DNA of 7,377 bases from an uncultured Muribaculaceae bacterium (lineage in GTDB: Bacteria > Bacteroidota > Bacteroidia > Bacteroidales > Muribaculaceae). Positions 5,274-7,377 of the stretch are shown here, piece by piece (the first letter of the stretch is position 1; the number at the start of each line of letters is the position of its first letter). The notes under the pieces were generated by a model that ran no database searches, had not been told where the DNA came from, and was given only the letters and a program-made list of their open reading frames with translations. Position numbers and translations under genes: made by a program. The stretch covers positions 62,253 to 69,629 of the forward strand of contig CAJTMM010000009.1 in NCBI GenBank assembly GCA_910577465.1, in the 5' to 3' direction.

Positions 5274-6176
5274 ATGAAACATCATTTCCTACACACCATA
5301 AGCATCCTTGCACTGCTGCTCATCGCATGTTCGGCATGCAAAGGCACAAACGCTCCTGAGCAACCCACCCTCACCGTAAGCATCGAGCCGCAACGCTATC
5401 TTCTGCAACAAATAGCGGGCGACCGTTGGCACATCAACACACTCCTATCCAAAGGAGCCGACCCGGAAAACTTCGACCCCGCCCTCACCTCCCTCAAATC
5501 GCTTCAGGACAGCCGCGCCTATTTCACCGTCGGCACCATCCCTTTTGAGGAAACACTCATATCGCGTCTGAAACCCGACAGCACGCTGCGCATCATCAAC
5601 ACCTCTTCAGGCATACACCTCATCGAAGGCACCCACCACTCACATGAACACGAACACGAGCACGGGCACACACACGACACCGATCCTCACGTATGGTCAT
5701 CCATCAAAAATGCCCGTATCATGGCACGAAACATGTACCAAGCCCTGATTGAACTCGACACTGACAACGCCGATACTTATACCCGCAACTACCTCCGGCT
5801 CGACGCCGACCTCGACAGTCTCGACCGCGAACTCACCCGCACGCTCTCCCCGGCACAAGGAGATGCATTCCTCGTGTGGCACCCTTCGCTGAGCTACTTC
5901 GCCCGCGACTACTCGCTCCATCAGATTGCCATGGGCATGGAAAACAAGGAACTGTCGGCAGACGCCTTCCGCCGCCACATCGACGAGGTCTCCGGACACA
6001 ACGCCACCATATTCTTCACCCAACCCGAATTCGACGGCAACCGTTCCGACAACATTGTACGGCAGACAGGCATGAAGAACATTCCGGTCAACACCCTCAC
6101 ATACGATTTACCCTCCGAGCTGCGACGCATTGCCACAAGCATCACCGACGCCCATCAAAAAGCCAACCCTATATGA
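5274..6176 (+). CDS. znuA: Zinc/manganese ABC transporter substrate-binding lipoprotein (ZnuA/TroA-like)
   Basis: A 300-residue periplasmic metal-binding lipoprotein that would hand zinc or manganese to an ABC importer. Residues 1-18 form a signal peptide with lipobox LIAC, so C19 is lipidated; C22 is close by. The cluster A-I fold is recognisable from GADPENFDP (61-69), DPHVW (137-141), VWHPSLSYF (201-209) and TYDLP (276-280). Three of the four usual metal ligands are in place: H139, H203 and D278. The first, normally histidine in DPH-x-Y/F, is glutamate 65. Residues 121-134 are a loop of alternating His/Glu (HHSHEHEHEHGHTH), which in ZnuA proteins binds extra zinc and marks zinc over manganese. 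The start at 5274 fits the promoter and signal peptide. The stop overlaps the next gene's ATG, indicating translational coupling. Zinc is the best guess for the substrate. Confidence 0.88.
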   Translation: MKHHFLHTISILALLLIACSACKGTNAPEQPTLTVSIEPQRYLLQQIAGDRWHINTLLSKGADPENFDPALTSLKSLQDSRAYFTVGTIPFEETLISRLKPDSTLRIINTSSGIHLIEGTHHSHEHEHEHGHTHDTDPHVWSSIKNARIMARNMYQALIELDTDNADTYTRNYLRLDADLDSLDRELTRTLSPAQGDAFLVWHPSLSYFARDYSLHQIAMGMENKELSADAFRRHIDEVSGHNATIFFTQPEFDGNRSDNIVRQTGMKNIPVNTLTYDLPSELRRIATSITDAHQKANPI

Positions 6177-6883
6177 CCGACCACAGTCCTATAATTCGTC
6201 TGCAAGACGTAGCCATCGGATGGAACGGACGACCGGTTTTATCCGACATCAATCTCACCGTCAACCGTGGCGACTTCCTCGCCATAACAGGTCCCAACGG
6301 TGGCGGCAAGACCACACTATTGCGAATCATATTAAAACTTCTCCGACCCGATTCCGGCACCGTTACCTACTACTCCGCACATCAGCCTACCGACACCCTG
6401 CCCATAGGCTATCTCCCGCAGAAAAACATGATTGACTCACGCTTCCCCATCACCGTAAGCGAAGTCATCGCCATGGGCATAGCCCGGCGAAAAGGCATCA
6501 GCAACGACGAATTACAGCAACGCGTCTCACAGATGCTCCACACCGTAGGACTCGCCGAACACGCCCGCGCAAGCTTAGGCACTCTATCCGGCGGACAGCT
6601 CCAACGCGCCCTCCTCGGACGCGCCTTGATATCCAATCCCCAGCTACTCGTCCTCGACGAACCCCTCAGCTACCTCGACAAACGCTTCGAGCACCGCATC
6701 TACGAAATCATCGCCGGTGTCGCTCCGCACGCCACCATACTCCTCGTATCACACGAAATGAGCACCATCGCATCCATGGCAAACCGCCACATCATCGTCG
6801 ACCACCGGCTCGAATTCTGCAAATCCGGCACCCACTTCATGCACTACGACTGCTGCGACAATCACTCCGAACCCACTACCTGA
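6173..6883 (+). CDS. znuC: Metal ABC transporter ATP-binding protein (ZnuC-like)
   Basis: A 236-residue cytoplasmic ATPase that should power metal import with the preceding binding protein. All ABC motifs are present: Walker A GPNGGGKTT (40-48), Q-loop Q83, signature LSGGQLQR (138-145), Walker B LLVLDEP (158-164), D-loop YLD (167-169) and switch histidine H194. Length and the QKNMIDSRFPITVSEVIAMG segment (83-102) fit the zinc/manganese ATPase group, in which this stretch contacts the permease. Its ATG overlaps the stop of the upstream gene (ATGA), so the two are coupled. The last ~20 residues carry H221, H224, C227, C228 and H231, a possible metal-sensing tail. No permease gene follows before fabD. 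Confidence 0.88.
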   Translation: MTDHSPIIRLQDVAIGWNGRPVLSDINLTVNRGDFLAITGPNGGGKTTLLRIILKLLRPDSGTVTYYSAHQPTDTLPIGYLPQKNMIDSRFPITVSEVIAMGIARRKGISNDELQQRVSQMLHTVGLAEHARASLGTLSGGQLQRALLGRALISNPQLLVLDEPLSYLDKRFEHRIYEIIAGVAPHATILLVSHEMSTIASMANRHIIVDHRLEFCKSGTHFMHYDCCDNHSEPTT

Positions 6884-6938
6884 CCCTCCGCCCATCAACT
6901 TGCCACACCTATTATTACCGTATTTCACAAAAATAACG

Positions 6939-6946
6939 TACCTTTG
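6939..6946 (+). promoter_or_regulatory. -7 promoter box for fabD
   Basis: The plus strand reads TACCTTTG inside the context ACGTACCTTTGCAA, almost the same as at the znuA-like promoter. It is 42 bases before the fabD ATG, giving a leader of about 35 nt with no purine-rich ribosome site. No TTTG is seen at the -33 distance, and no terminator separates it from the ATPase gene, so some readthrough is likely. Confidence 0.6.
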
Positions 6947-6988
6947 CAATCCTAAACAACAATCATTTCACACAATCATAACTGAAAC

Positions 6989-7377
6989 ATGAAAGCATTT
7001 GTATTTCCCGGACAAGGCGCACAATTTGTGGGCATGGGAAAAGACTTGTACGACACCAACGAGGTAGCTCGCGAAATGTTTGAGAAAGCCAACGAGATAC
7101 TCGGCTTCCGCATAACCGACCTTATGTTCGAAGGCACCGACGAGGACCTGAAGCAAACCAAGGTTACCCAACCCGCCATCTTCCTCCACTCCGTTATTTT
7201 GGCAAAAACTCTCGGCACTGAGTTCAACCCCGACATGGTCGCAGGTCACTCACTTGGCGAATTCTCTGCCCTCGTAGCAGCCGGCGCGCTCACCTTCGAA
7301 GACGGTCTCCGCTTGGTTTCCGCCCGTGCGCAAGCCATGCAGAAAGCATGCGAGCTCAAACCCTCCACTATGGCTGC
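6989..7377 (+). CDS. fabD: Malonyl-CoA:ACP transacylase, 5' part (cut by window end)
   Basis: The first 129 residues of about 300. FabD moves the malonyl group from coenzyme A to acyl carrier protein, supplying elongation units for type II fatty acid synthesis in the cytoplasm. Visible marks are the N-terminal FPGQGAQFVGMG (6-17) with oxyanion-hole Q9, TQPAIF (60-65), the nucleophile motif GHSLGE (86-91) with S88, and R113 in SARAQAM, which binds the malonyl carboxylate. All are intact, so the protein is expected to be active. The start at 6989 gives the usual short MKAFVFPGQG beginning. Housekeeping function and its own promoter suggest this is conserved chromosome rather than an accessory region. 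Confidence 0.95.
   Translation, partial: MKAFVFPGQGAQFVGMGKDLYDTNEVAREMFEKANEILGFRITDLMFEGTDEDLKQTKVTQPAIFLHSVILAKTLGTEFNPDMVAGHSLGEFSALVAAGALTFEDGLRLVSARAQAMQKACELKPSTMA

Noticed and set aside
4742..5359. 205-codon plus-strand open frame opposite the acetyltransferase
   Set aside because: Composition reflects the complement of a G-rich coding strand (very rich in His, Pro, Thr); the GNAT motifs on the minus strand are decisive.
5876..6172. N-terminal extension of the ATPase frame back to 5876
   Set aside because: It overlaps the 3' third of the znuA-like gene in another frame, and ABC ATPases start near the MTDHS at 6173, which forms the ATGA overlap.
1..7377. Mobile elements, tRNA/rRNA genes and CRISPR arrays
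   Set aside because: No transposase or integrase motifs, no cloverleaf-type sequence ending CCA, and no regularly spaced repeats were seen anywhere in the window.

Overview
The window looks like a chromosomal segment of a member of the Bacteroidota, most probably a gut Bacteroidales. Several start regions carry the Bacteroidetes -7 promoter box TAnnTTTG: TACCTTTG three times, and TATCTTTG, TAGCTTTG and TAATTTTG once each. Purine-rich Shine-Dalgarno sequences are absent, leaders are very short, and the gene families (plug/beta-barrel outer membrane protein, membrane-anchored TPR-HTH regulator, small HHHH protein) are typical of this group. A family-level assignment such as Muribaculaceae would be a guess.

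Layout, left to right. (1) 1-234, minus: the first 78 codons of a small exported His/Cys-rich protein, running off the left edge. (2) 235-600: a gene-free gap with the promoter of gene 1, a perfect 18-bp palindrome and a probable terminator for the next gene. (3) 601-2691, minus: a 696-residue outer membrane plug/barrel protein. (4) 2692-2850: a dense control region with a well-spaced -33/-7 promoter, an 11-bp perfect inverted repeat and several shorter repeats. (5) 2851-4497, minus: a 548-residue membrane-tethered regulator (signal peptide, TPR-like periplasmic half, one membrane helix, LuxR-type HTH). (6) 4498-4723: a gap with a coding-like but startless stretch. (7) 4724-5212, minus: a GNAT acetyltransferase of the phosphinothricin acetyltransferase type. 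(8) 5274-6883, plus: a ZnuA/TroA-like metal-binding lipoprotein and a ZnuC-like ATPase, overlapping by an ATGA. (9) 6989-7377, plus: the start of fabD, malonyl-CoA:ACP transacylase, cut by the right edge.

Two functional units stand out. The first is the outer membrane protein plus tethered regulator. Each gene has its own promoter, and the repeat-rich region between them is the obvious place for the regulator's HTH to act. This would make an envelope-sensing circuit with no kinase or response regulator. The second is the metal-uptake pair, which has a periplasmic binding protein and an ATPase but no permease within view. The small HHHH/Cys protein at the left edge may also be metal-related.

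Base composition suggests that the outer-membrane/regulator unit is an insert. In hand-counted sample lines the plus strand is usually strongly C-rich over G on both flanks regardless of gene direction. It is near parity or G-rich, with lower GC content, across roughly 600-4500. No transposase, integrase, tRNA, CRISPR array or complete insertion sequence was seen.
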